NCBI GenBank assembly: GCA_903903365.1
Contig: CAIUYS010000625.1
Span: forward strand, 1-10,744
Direction: 5' to 3'
Source: an uncultured Methylococcaceae bacterium
GTDB lineage: Bacteria; Pseudomonadota; Gammaproteobacteria; Methylococcales; Methylomonadaceae
Length of the DNA stretch: 10,744 bases
The position numbers and the translations under genes were made by a program. Shown here piece by piece: positions 1 to 6,015 of the stretch. Numbering within the stretch: the stretch's first letter is position 1; every line of letters starts with the position of its first letter. The notes below the pieces were generated by a model. It ran no database searches. It saw only the letters and a list, made by a program, of their open reading frames with translations, and was not told where the DNA came from.

Positions 1-90
1 AAAAACAGCCCAGCGCGTAGGGCTATAGTTATTGCAGGGTCGGGGTTATGTTTTGCAAAAAAACATTATCCAGCTAAAGTCAGGAAGTAG
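1..90 (+). CDS. possible C-terminal end of an unknown protein (5' partial)
   Basis: Frame 1 is open from the left edge to a TAG at 88-90 and encodes 29 residues rich in Lys, Arg, Ala and Gly, with a short hydrophobic stretch around residues 9-18. The other two plus frames stop early (TAG within the first 30 bases). I do not recognise the family. A weak hairpin with a T run follows at 103-129, which would fit the end of a gene. Twenty-nine open codons can easily arise by chance, so this is only a possibility. Confidence 0.25.
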   Translation, partial: KNSPARRAIVIAGSGLCFAKKHYPAKVRK

Positions 91-102
91 GTTTGTGATT
101 TA

Positions 103-129
103 CATGATTGCAAATCATGCCACTTTTTT
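103..129 (+). terminator. weak hairpin with T run, possible terminator
   Basis: The sequence CATGATT-GCA-AATCATG (103-119) is a perfect 7-bp inverted repeat with a 3-nt loop. Six T residues follow at 124-129 after a 4-nt gap. The stem is A/T-rich and the T run is displaced, so termination would be inefficient. It lies between the possible gene tail at the left edge and the higBA promoter region. Confidence 0.3.
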
Positions 130-142
130 GTCATATAGTTTT

Positions 143-171
143 TTGTTTTCAATCGCCTAATTTCATATTGT
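143..171 (+). promoter_or_regulatory. candidate sigma70 promoter of higBA
   Basis: TTGTTT (143-148) and TATTGT (166-171) are separated by 17 bp and give moderate matches to -35 and -10 boxes. The proposed -10 lies inside the left arm of the palindrome at 166-190, the expected geometry for a toxin-antitoxin operon repressed by its own antitoxin. The assignment is an inference from motif spacing. Confidence 0.35.
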
Positions 172-190
172 AACCATTCACGTTACAATA
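166..190. promoter_or_regulatory. palindromic operator, probably bound by HigA
   Basis: TATTGTAAC (166-174) and GTTACAATA (182-190) form perfect 9-bp arms around a 7-bp spacer. The palindrome ends 5 bp before the higB start codon and overlaps the candidate -10 box. HigA antitoxins are helix-turn-helix dimers that repress their own operon by binding such inverted repeats. Position and symmetry strongly suggest an operator; binding by this HigA is inferred. Confidence 0.55.
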
Positions 191-195
191 AGCCC

Positions 196-470
196 ATGAT
201 TAAAAGCTTTATACATAAAGGCTTGGAAAAATTCTTTACCTTTGGTAATCAATCGGGTATTCAGGTCAATCATGCCAAGCGTCTGCGCTTGATACTGGCT
301 GCTCTTCATGATGCCAAGGCAATCAGTGATATTGACTCACCCGCCGACTTCATACCCTGAAAGGCAATCGAGCCGGTTTCTGGGCAGTTACTGTTCAAGC
401 CAATTGGCGGGTAATCTTTAAATTTGAAGATGGCGACGTTTATGTTGTCGATTATCTTGACTATCACTAA
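196..470 (+). pseudogene. higB: higB toxin (RelE superfamily mRNA interferase), frameshifted
   Basis: The ATG at 196 opens a HigB-like N-terminus (MIKSFIHKGLEKFF, then an HAKRLRLILAALHDA helix) that hits a TGA at 358-360 after 54 codons. From 351 a second frame continues the family without a gap, from HTLKGNRAGFWAV through NWRVIFKFEDGD to the terminal LDYH, and stops at TAA 468-470. HigB toxins are about 92 residues and cut mRNA on the ribosome. Here the joint around 347-351 lacks the few residues that normally precede the conserved His, consistent with loss of about 4 or 7 bases (one base short modulo 3). The surviving second half keeps the family His, Lys, Arg and C-terminal Asp-Tyr-His positions, but the shift separates it from the N-terminal helices, so no working toxin is expected. 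There is no obvious slippery heptamer that would suggest programmed frameshifting. The intact higA follows 12 bp downstream, in the usual toxin-first order of higBA. Confidence 0.85.
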
Positions 471-482
471 TGAGGTGTTTTT

Positions 483-767
483 ATGCGAATGTTTAACCCG
501 CCATATCCCGGCGAAATATTGGCTGAATTGTGGCTTGATCCGCTTAAATTGAGTATTACCCAGACCGCAAAAAACTTGAATGTAACGCGCAAAACCATCT
601 CTTCTCTGGTTAATGGCAAAACGGGCATTAGCCCGGAAATGGCATTGCGGCTAGAGTTGGCCTTTGGAAAAAGCGCCGAGTCTTGGCTTTCTGCACAGGC
701 CGCTTACGACTTGTGGAAACTGGAAGCCAAACGTGACAGTTTGGGCGTTCATAAACTGGCCGCCTGA
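483..767 (+). CDS. higA: HigA antitoxin, XRE-family DNA-binding protein
   Basis: This 94-residue protein has the HigA layout: an N-terminal NPPYPGEIL motif (residues 5-13), a helix-turn-helix at about 24-44 (SITQTAKNLNVTRKTISSLV), the signature GISPEMALRL (48-57), and the C-terminal SAESWLSAQAAYDLW segment (64-78). HigA neutralises the HigB mRNA interferase and represses the operon as a dimer; it acts in the cytoplasm. A GAGGTG Shine-Dalgarno lies 5 bp before the ATG at 483. A second in-frame ATG at 489 (MFNPP) is closer to many homologues but is less well spaced. It sits 12 bp after the end of the broken higB and shares its promoter and palindromic operator. Because the toxin is frameshifted, this is an orphan antitoxin: it may still autoregulate, or protect against a related HigB elsewhere. 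Family assignment is firm; the present role is inferred. Confidence 0.93.
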   Translation: MRMFNPPYPGEILAELWLDPLKLSITQTAKNLNVTRKTISSLVNGKTGISPEMALRLELAFGKSAESWLSAQAAYDLWKLEAKRDSLGVHKLAA

Positions 768-779
768 CGCTCCAATTTA

Positions 780-802
780 CAGTAATTTTTATTACTGATT
801 TT
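780..802 (+). terminator. hairpin after higA, possible weak terminator
   Basis: CAGTAAT-TTTT-ATTACTG (780-797) is a perfect 7-bp stem with a 4-nt loop, 13 bp after the higA stop and followed by a short ATTTT tract. It is A/T-rich and has only four T residues, so it is at best a weak terminator for higBA. The stronger hairpin at 828-861 could back it up. Confidence 0.4.
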
Positions 803-827
803 AAGTTGTTGCATTTCGTTGGACAAT

Positions 828-861
828 AAAAAACCCGCCAAGCCTTTCAACTTGCGGGTTT
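828..861 (-). terminator. intrinsic terminator of the tRNA-Leu transcript
   Basis: Read on the minus strand, AAACCCGCAAG (861-851) pairs with CTT-G-GCGGGTTT (842-831), with one bulged base and an 8-nt loop, and runs into a U tract formed by the A residues at 828-833. It lies about 34 bp past the 3' end of the tRNA, where a stable-RNA terminator is expected. On the plus strand the same hairpin has only TTTGTGT after it, so it works best leftward but may also slow transcription coming from higA. Confidence 0.82.
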
Positions 862-894
862 GTGTACTGCTTTGCACTTCGCTGAATGCCTAAC

Positions 895-979
895 TGGTGC
901 CGATGGCCGGATTTGAACCGGCATGACTTGCGTCACCACCCCCTCAAGATGGCGTGTCTACCAATTTCACCACATCGGC
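895..979 (-). tRNA. leuU: tRNA-Leu(GAG)
   Basis: The minus strand folds as a class II tRNA. The 7-bp acceptor stem pairs GCCGATG (979-973) with CATCGGC (905-899). The D-arm contains AATTGGTAGAC, and the anticodon stem CCATC/GGTGG has loop TTGAGGG. The variable arm is TGAC-GCAA-GTCA, the T-arm is GCCGG-TTCAAAT-CCGGC, and ACCA is encoded at the 3' end. The anticodon GAG is at 945-943, so it reads CUC and CUU leucine codons; the long variable arm also fits leucine. In E. coli leuU, also tRNA-Leu(GAG), follows secG, and the same linkage is seen here. An A/T-rich stretch upstream (980-1014) contains TAAAAT ending 6 nt before the mature 5' end, which could be a -10 box, but no good -35 accompanies it. 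Read-through from secG is the alternative. Confidence 0.97.
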
Positions 980-1014
980 GTAAACATTTTAAATAATTTT
1001 AATAATTTTTGTAT

Positions 1015-1126
1015 CTATTCACCCCCCCCCCTTTTAAAAAGGGGGAGAGCAAGGCGAGGGGGCAGAGGGGAATTTATCTAATAAAATCTCCCCTAACCCC
1101 TCTTTTTCAAAGAGGGGAATGAATAG
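1015..1126. repeat. MITE-like intergenic repeat with G/C-run hairpins
   Basis: The 112-bp element begins CTATTCA (1015-1021) and ends TGAATAG (1120-1126), which are inverted copies of each other, each adjoining a run of C or G inside. It contains a run of ten C residues (1022-1031) facing AAAAAGGGGG (1036-1045), and a perfect 9-bp hairpin CCCCTCTTT-TTC-AAAGAGGGG (1097-1117). A third pairing, AGGGGA near 1065 with TCCCCT near 1089-1094, sits between them. It fills the space between secG (whose stop is 4 bp away) and tRNA-Leu. No protein is encoded. C/G-run hairpins of this style are typical of dispersed intergenic repeats. That it is multicopy and mobile cannot be shown from one copy. In secG mRNA the hairpin just after the stop could stabilise the 3' end. 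Confidence 0.5.
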
Positions 1127-1130
1127 TTAC

Positions 1131-1592
1131 TTATTTTTCTTTAACAGTCTTCATTTCTTCTGCCTTGGGCACGACTGTAGTCTCTATCTCTTCGCCATTG
1201 ACTGGCTCAGTTGATTTAACTTCAGGTGTCACAGGCGCATCTTCAGTCTTAATCGCAGGAACTGCGAGATCTGGAGCAACGATTTTTTCGCCGGCAACTT
1301 CAGGAAGAGCAGACGTTTCACTCTGAGATTCTGGCGTACCCATTAAATCAAAAGCAACGCCTTTGTGTCCATTTATGACAGCAAGACCCAAGCTGGTTAT
1401 AAAAAACAAAGTTGCCATAATGGCGGTAGCCCGAGACAAGAATGACGCTGCGCCTTGTGCACCAAAAACAGAACCGGCAGAACCCGTTCCAAAAGCTGCG
1501 CCCGCATCGGCTCCTTTACCTTGCTGCATTAGTATTAAGCCAATAATACCTAATCCCAGCAACACATGAATAACGATAATTACCTGATACAT
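1131..1592 (-). CDS. secG: SecG, preprotein translocase subunit, with long acidic tail
   Basis: SecG is the small non-essential subunit of the SecYEG channel in the inner membrane and assists SecA-driven protein export. Residues 2-21 and about 55-73 form two hydrophobic membrane segments. Between them is the hallmark SecG loop, QQGKGADAGAAFGTGS (23-38) followed by AGSVFGAQGAASFLSRAT (39-56). The protein is 153 residues against about 110 in E. coli. The excess is a C-terminal tail (about 78-153) rich in Glu, Pro, Thr, Val and Lys, low in complexity and probably disordered. The ATG at 1592 begins MYQVIIVIHVLLG, the normal SecG start, though no strong Shine-Dalgarno is visible. It lies 16 bp after tpiA and before tRNA-Leu(GAG), as in other gammaproteobacteria, and is probably cotranscribed with glmM and tpiA. 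Confidence 0.96.
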   Translation of the reverse strand: MYQVIIVIHVLLGLGIIGLILMQQGKGADAGAAFGTGSAGSVFGAQGAASFLSRATAIMATLFFITSLGLAVINGHKGVAFDLMGTPESQSETSALPEVAGEKIVAPDLAVPAIKTEDAPVTPEVKSTEPVNGEEIETTVVPKAEEMKTVKEK

Positions 1593-1608
1593 GAAAGTCT
1601 AAATTGTT

Positions 1609-2355
1609 CTAAATCGATTGAAAAATCTTTAAAAAGGATTCCGCATCCAACGAAGCCCCACCTATTAAGCCGCCATCTATATCCGGCATGGCAAACAAAC
1701 CTTTGGCATTATCCGGCTTGGCACTACCACCGTATAAAATTTGTATTTTATCGGCTATAGCCTGATCTTTGGCAGCAATGTACTGGCGAATATAGTAATG
1801 AACTTCCTGTGCTTGCTCATCGCTTGCTGTTTTTCCTGTGCCTATCGCCCAAACAGGCTCATAAGCAATCACTGCGTTATTAAAAGCAGCAATGCCGGCT
1901 AAATTAATAACGGCATCAAGCTGCTCGTTAATCACCGCAAAAGTTTGATCCTGTTCGCGCTGCTCCAGAGTTTCTCCTACGCACAAAACAGGAATAATGT
2001 TTTGCTCTTGCGCCTGACAAAAACGTGCTGCCACTGATTCGTTAGTATCGCCGTAGTAACTACGTCTTTCTGAGTGTCCTACCAAGGCATATTGGCAATT
2101 AAACTCTTTCAGCATGGATGCTGAAATTTCTCCGGTATAAGCACCTGAAGGTTTGTCTGCAACATTTTGCGAACCTAATGCCAACGCGGTATCTTTAACC
2201 AATGCGCTAACGCAAGGCAAGTAAACATAAGGCACACAGACTGCAATATCTGCATTGCTTGCCGCTAACCCGGCAATAATTCCTTTTGCAAGTAACTCAG
2301 CACTCGCAAGAGTTCCATTCATTTTCCAATTTCCGACAACCAGAGACCGACGCAT
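1609..2355 (-). CDS. tpiA: triosephosphate isomerase
   Basis: TpiA interconverts dihydroxyacetone phosphate and glyceraldehyde 3-phosphate in glycolysis and gluconeogenesis as a cytoplasmic TIM-barrel dimer. With the start used here it has 248 residues, close to the usual 250-255. All catalytic landmarks are present: Asn9 and Lys11 in VVGNWKMNG, the electrophile His94 in VGHSERR, the general base Glu166 in AYEPVWAIGTGKTA including the flexible loop, and the phosphate-binding ILYGGS and GGLIGGASL segments. The reading frame is open to a GTG at 2370, but a GGGAG Shine-Dalgarno (2368-2364) lies 8 nt before the ATG at 2355. That yields the family-typical MRRSLVVGNWK start, so 2355 was chosen. It follows glmM by 57 nt and precedes secG by 16 nt, the Pseudomonas-type order. 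Confidence 0.97.
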   Translation of the reverse strand: MRRSLVVGNWKMNGTLASAELLAKGIIAGLAASNADIAVCVPYVYLPCVSALVKDTALALGSQNVADKPSGAYTGEISASMLKEFNCQYALVGHSERRSYYGDTNESVAARFCQAQEQNIIPVLCVGETLEQREQDQTFAVINEQLDAVINLAGIAAFNNAVIAYEPVWAIGTGKTASDEQAQEVHYYIRQYIAAKDQAIADKIQILYGGSAKPDNAKGLFAMPDIDGGLIGGASLDAESFLKIFQSI

Positions 2356-2412
2356 CAACATTACTCCCACAAAGAACTAAACCGCTTATCATATAGGCTA
2401 ATAGCCCCTAAT

Positions 2413-3753
2413 TCAAGCATCGATTGATTTCTTAACATCTTCTGCCAATTGTTGAGCGTATTTTTTAACCAAATCCGCCTGCTCACCTTCGACCATGACA
2501 CGAATAAGCGGCTCTGTACCCGAAGCTCTAAGCAGCACCCTTCCGGCATCTCCAAGCTTTTCTTCGATGGCACGGACTGCCTTTTGTATCCCGGCATCGG
2601 TGTTTATATCGACCTTTTTAGGGGTTTTGATATTAATCAAAATTTGCGGGTATTTTTGCATACCTGATTTTAATTCATGCAAACTCTTGCCGCTGTCATG
2701 CATTTCCGCCATAACCTGCAAGGCTGCAATAATTCCGTCACCTGTTGTCGTTTTATCAAGGCAAATAATATGACCGGAATTTTCCCCGCCTAAAATACCT
2801 TTATGCTCACTCATCATTTCAAGCACGTAGCGGTCACCCACATTGGCTCTTAGGAGATTGATTCCCAAGCGCTTAAGTCCATGCTCCATACCCAAATTAG
2901 TCATTAAGGTACCCACGACTGGGCCCGACATCAAGCCTGCATCTAATCTGGCTTTGGCAATAATGTAGATTAGTTCGTCACCATCAACGATTTCACCTTT
3001 ATGATCAACCATCACCAAGCGATCGCCATCACCATCTAGGGCTATACCTATATCCGCCTTGTTGGCCAATACTGCAGCAACCAGCTTATTCGGCTGGGTT
3101 GCGCCGCACTCGTCATTTATATTAATGCCGTTCGGCTCAGCGCCTATAACAATAACTTCCGCGCCTACTTCGCTAAATACATGCGGTGCGATATGATAAG
3201 TGGCACCATTTGCACAATCGACGACGATTTTCATACCGCTAAAATCAAAACGTGTCGGAATACTGGCCTTGCAAAATTCAATATAGCGACCCGCCGCATC
3301 AACCAACCGCTTTGCTTTGCCTAGCTCAGAGGACTCTACCGTGGTCATTGGCGAGTCAATATAATGCTCAATCTTTTGCTCTATATCATCAGGTAACTTG
3401 GTTCCCTGTACTGAAAAAAACTTAACGCCATTATCATAATAAGGGTTGTGTGAAGCGCTGATAACAATACCAGCCTGCGCCCTTAAGGTGCGGGCTAAGT
3501 ACGCGACACCCGGTGTTGGCATAGGCCCCAACAAATGCGTATCGACACCTGCAGCAGTTAATCCGGCTTCCAAAGCAGATTCAAACATGTAACCCGATAT
3601 GCGCGTATCTTTGCCTACCAGAACAAAGCCATGCCCTTCACTGGCAAATACTTTGCCGGCCGCCCAACCCAATTTCAATAAAAAATCAGCAGTTATAGGC
3701 GGTTCACCCACCTTCCCTCTAATACCATCCGTTCCAAAATATTTTCTTGTCAT
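2413..3753 (-). CDS. glmM: phosphoglucosamine mutase
   Basis: GlmM converts glucosamine-6-phosphate to glucosamine-1-phosphate, the step feeding GlmU and UDP-GlcNAc synthesis for peptidoglycan and lipopolysaccharide. The 446-residue protein has the four-domain phosphohexomutase plan: N-terminal KYFGTDGIRG (4-13), the active-site SASHNP with phosphorylated Ser101 (99-104), the Mg2+ loop DGDGDR with Asp240, Asp242 and Asp244, the sugar-binding GGENSGH, and the C-terminal phosphate-binding RASGTEPLIRVMVEG. The frame extends one codon further to a TTG at 3756, but the ATG at 3753 gives the usual MTRKYFGTDG start. Upstream, an intrinsic terminator after ftsH and a 33-bp inverted repeat (3776-3808) indicate that glmM heads its own transcript, followed by tpiA and secG. 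folP, normally between ftsH and glmM, is absent. Confidence 0.98.
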   Translation of the reverse strand: MTRKYFGTDGIRGKVGEPPITADFLLKLGWAAGKVFASEGHGFVLVGKDTRISGYMFESALEAGLTAAGVDTHLLGPMPTPGVAYLARTLRAQAGIVISASHNPYYDNGVKFFSVQGTKLPDDIEQKIEHYIDSPMTTVESSELGKAKRLVDAAGRYIEFCKASIPTRFDFSGMKIVVDCANGATYHIAPHVFSEVGAEVIVIGAEPNGININDECGATQPNKLVAAVLANKADIGIALDGDGDRLVMVDHKGEIVDGDELIYIIAKARLDAGLMSGPVVGTLMTNLGMEHGLKRLGINLLRANVGDRYVLEMMSEHKGILGGENSGHIICLDKTTTGDGIIAALQVMAEMHDSGKSLHELKSGMQKYPQILINIKTPKKVDINTDAGIQKAVRAIEEKLGDAGRVLLRASGTEPLIRVMVEGEQADLVKKYAQQLAEDVKKSIDA

Positions 3754-3775
3754 CAATCTAAATCTCGCTATATGG

Positions 3776-3808
3776 ATAACCTGGATATCACTATCCGGTA
3801 CAGGTTAT
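3776..3808. promoter_or_regulatory. cruciform-like inverted repeat in the glmM leader
   Basis: ATAACCTG (3776-3783) and CAGGTTAT (3801-3808) are perfect 8-bp inverted arms. Inside them GGATA (3783-3787) and TATCC (3792-3796) can form a second small stem. The structure begins 22 bp upstream of the glmM ATG. It could be a repressor operator or a 5'-UTR stem-loop; the sequence does not decide. No convincing -35/-10 pair was found in 3809-3890. The 188-bp gap between glmM and ftsH otherwise holds only this repeat and the ftsH terminator. Confidence 0.5.
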
Positions 3809-3890
3809 GCGTAATATCTTACAAATCTGAACCCGGCTAACGAAAGACTGGAATCTTTTATCCGGTGCCGTGCATTTTGTAATCGTGCAT

Positions 3891-3925
3891 AAAAAAAGGA
3901 GAGGCATGACGCCTCCCCTTTTTTA
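3891..3925 (-). terminator. strong intrinsic terminator after ftsH
   Basis: AAAAAAGG-A-GAGGC (3892-3905) pairs with GCCTC-C-CCTTTTTT (3911-3924) around a 5-nt loop, with one internal mismatch. On the minus strand the G/C stem runs into a run of seven U residues (3897-3891), 17 bp past the ftsH stop. The A/T flanks are symmetrical, so it would also work on the plus strand, but no plus-strand gene needs it. It separates the rlmE-ftsH transcript from glmM-tpiA-secG. Confidence 0.87.
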
Positions 3926-3941
3926 GTCGACGTAAATAACG

Positions 3942-5870
3942 TTAGCCTTGCTCGGCAGTTTGGCCGATTGTCTTATCGTTTTTTTTGTCATCTTTGCCTT
4001 TAACTTCGTCAGTATTAAGATCGCCACGCGGCGGCTTATCATCCCAGCCTTGTGGATCTCTTACCGGCACACGCGCCATCAGGTCATCAATTTGAAATTT
4101 ATCAATAGTCTCATACTTCATTAGCGCGGCGGCCATGGAATGCAGAATATCAATATTTTCTTTTAAGAGTCGCTCTGCACGCTCGTAGTTTCGGTCAATA
4201 AATGAGCGAATCTCTTCATCAATAGTATGCGAAGTTTCTTCGGCGACTGTTTTGTGTTGGGTTACTGAACGCCCCAGAAACACTTCGCCTTCTTCTTCAC
4301 TGTAGGACAAAGGCCCTAAACGTTGAGACAAGCCCCATTTAGTTACCATATTTCTTGCCAATTCAGTCGCTCGCTCAATATCATTGGAAGCACCGGTACT
4401 GACCTGTTCCCAGCCAAAAACCACTTCCTCGGCGATACGACCACCGTATAAACTGGAAATCATACTGTCCAGCTTTTGTTTGCTGGCACTGTATTGGTCT
4501 CTTTCCGGTAAAAACATGGTCACACCCAGCGCACGGCCTCTGGGCATAATGCTGACTTTATAGACTGGATCATGTTCCGGAACCAACTTGCCGACAATGG
4601 CGTGACCTGCTTCATGATAAGCCGTCATTCTTTTTTCTTTCTCATCCATTACCATGGTGTGCCTTTCAGCTCCCATGATCAATTTGTCTTTGGCTTTTTC
4701 CAAGTCAGACATACTGACAACGCGCTTATTCATTCTGGCGGCAAACAACGCGCCTTCATTAATTAAATTAGCCAAATCGGCACCGGAAAACCCGGGGGTT
4801 CCCTGAGCGATGTATTTAACTTCTACATCATCAGCAATAGGTACTTTTTTGATATGAACATTAAGAATTTGTTCACGCCCTCTGACATCAGGCAGACCCA
4901 CTGTCACTTGACGATCAAATCGGCCAGGTCGCAATAAAGCCTTGTCCAATACATCCGGACGGTTGGTTGCAGCGATAACGATAATACCTTCGTTACCCTC
5001 AAAACCATCCATTTCAACCAATAACTGATTTAAAGTTTGTTCGCGCTCGTCATTGCCACCACCCAAACCGGCGCCACGCTGACGACCCACTGCATCAATC
5101 TCGTCAATAAAAATAATGCAGGGCGCATGCTTTTTGGCCTGTTCAAACATGTCACGAACACGGGAAGCGCCGACACCGACAAACATTTCCACAAAATCGG
5201 AACCTGAAATAGTAAAAAACGGTACTTTGGCTTCACCGGCAATGGCTCTGGCCAGCAACGTTTTACCGGTTCCCGGCGGGCCAATCATCAAGGCACCCCG
5301 TGGGATTTTTCCACCCAACTTTTGATATTTTGCAGGATCTCTAAGAAAGTCGACCATTTCGACCACTTCTTCTTTAGCTTCATCGCAACCGGCAACGTCT
5401 GCAAAAGTGACTTTAATCTGATCTTCTTCAAGCATTCTGGCTTTACTTTTGCCAAAGCTCATCGCGCCACGACCGCCGGCACCACCGCCCTGCATTTGTC
5501 GCATAAAGAAAACCCAGACAGCAATCAGCAGCAACATAGGTCCAAAGGAGACCAGCAACTGCATCAGCATGGAAGGTTGTTCAGGCGGAACCGCTTTAAT
5601 GTCGACGCCATTAGCCAACATATCATCAATTAGATGTGGATCGTTAGGCGCATAAGTTTTAAAAAGCTGACCACCTTGGGTCTTGCCTTTAATAATATGC
5701 TCATCAATCATCACCTGTTGTACCTGACCCGCTTTCACCGACTCGATGAATTGCGAATATGATAACGATGAATCAATCCTCTCTCCTTGTGAGCCAAAGT
5801 TATTAAACAGGGACATCAATACAACAGCAATGACCACCCACAGGATTATATTTTTTACCATATCATTCAC
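3942..5870 (-). CDS. ftsH: ATP-dependent zinc metalloprotease FtsH
   Basis: FtsH is the hexameric AAA+ protease of the inner membrane; it degrades damaged membrane proteins and regulators such as LpxC and sigma32 in E. coli. The 642-residue protein has membrane segments at about 7-22 and 105-122 flanking a periplasmic domain. Next come the AAA module with Walker A GPPGTGKT (197-204), pore loop FVG (230-232), Walker B IIFIDE (252-257) and second region of homology (about 300-320). The zinc site is HEAGH (419-423), with Asp497 in STGASND as the likely third ligand. The charged tail after about residue 603 is low in complexity. A GTG at 5870 was chosen because an AGGG Shine-Dalgarno lies 7 nt upstream of it. 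The ATG three codons later (MVKNIILW, like E. coli MAKNLILW) is 16 nt from that site and is the alternative. It follows rlmE, as in E. coli, and ends in a strong terminator instead of running into folP. Confidence 0.98.
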   Translation of the reverse strand: MNDMVKNIILWVVIAVVLMSLFNNFGSQGERIDSSLSYSQFIESVKAGQVQQVMIDEHIIKGKTQGGQLFKTYAPNDPHLIDDMLANGVDIKAVPPEQPSMLMQLLVSFGPMLLLIAVWVFFMRQMQGGGAGGRGAMSFGKSKARMLEEDQIKVTFADVAGCDEAKEEVVEMVDFLRDPAKYQKLGGKIPRGALMIGPPGTGKTLLARAIAGEAKVPFFTISGSDFVEMFVGVGASRVRDMFEQAKKHAPCIIFIDEIDAVGRQRGAGLGGGNDEREQTLNQLLVEMDGFEGNEGIIVIAATNRPDVLDKALLRPGRFDRQVTVGLPDVRGREQILNVHIKKVPIADDVEVKYIAQGTPGFSGADLANLINEGALFAARMNKRVVSMSDLEKAKDKLIMGAERHTMVMDEKEKRMTAYHEAGHAIVGKLVPEHDPVYKVSIMPRGRALGVTMFLPERDQYSASKQKLDSMISSLYGGRIAEEVVFGWEQVSTGASNDIERATELARNMVTKWGLSQRLGPLSYSEEEGEVFLGRSVTQHKTVAEETSHTIDEEIRSFIDRNYERAERLLKENIDILHSMAAALMKYETIDKFQIDDLMARVPVRDPQGWDDKPPRGDLNTDEVKGKDDKKNDKTIGQTAEQG

Positions 5871-5916
5871 AAAAACACCCTAGCCTCTAACGGCTCTCGG
5901 TTTAAAAAACTGAGTA

Positions 5917-5945
5917 ATTATATCAGGAGTTAACTTTCCTGACTG
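5917..5945 (-). promoter_or_regulatory. extended -10 promoter for ftsH
   Basis: On the minus strand TGATATAAT (5925-5917) is a consensus extended -10 (TGn-TATAAT), 47 bp upstream of the ftsH start codon. At 17-bp spacing the -35 position reads CAGTCA (5945-5940), a poor match, as is common for extended -10 promoters. I see no heat-shock (sigma32) type -10 here. ftsH can therefore probably be transcribed independently of rlmE. Confidence 0.5.
5923..5942. promoter_or_regulatory. palindrome in the ftsH promoter spacer
   Basis: TCAGGA (5923-5928) and TCCTGA (5937-5942) are perfect 6-bp inverted arms around GTTAACTT. The repeat occupies the region between the proposed -35 and -10 of the ftsH promoter and overlaps the extended -10 by three bases, a position where a bound protein would block polymerase. 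No regulator is identified, and 6-bp arms can occur by chance. Confidence 0.3.
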
Positions 5946-6015
5946 TCGTTATTTATCTGAAACTCACCAAACCATAGTAACTTCCTTAGCCTGTAGATAT
6001 AAGGACGACTAAAGA

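Noticed and set aside
1..24. AGCCC/GGGCT inverted repeat beside five A residues, a possible minus-strand terminator at the left edge
   Set aside because: The stem is only 5 bp with an 8-nt loop, no minus-strand gene to its right would use it, and it overlaps the one open frame there.
1015..1126. CRISPR array or riboswitch
   Set aside because: There are no regularly spaced direct repeats, and the folding consists of simple C/G-run hairpins rather than a known aptamer.
1363..1760. Plus-strand open frames opposite secG and the tpiA 3' end
   Set aside because: They are antisense to clearly conserved proteins and have no supporting signals.
2356..2370. Longer TpiA start at the GTG at 2370
   Set aside because: The GGGAG ribosome-binding site lies within this extension, 8 nt before the ATG at 2355, and homologues start at MRR.
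2361..2597. 78-residue minus-strand open frame overlapping the glmM-tpiA junction
   Set aside because: It overlaps the conserved glmM C-terminus in a different frame and has no recognisable family.
5030..5284. 84-residue minus-strand open frame
   Set aside because: It lies wholly inside ftsH in another frame; the ftsH frame there encodes the Walker motifs and second region of homology.
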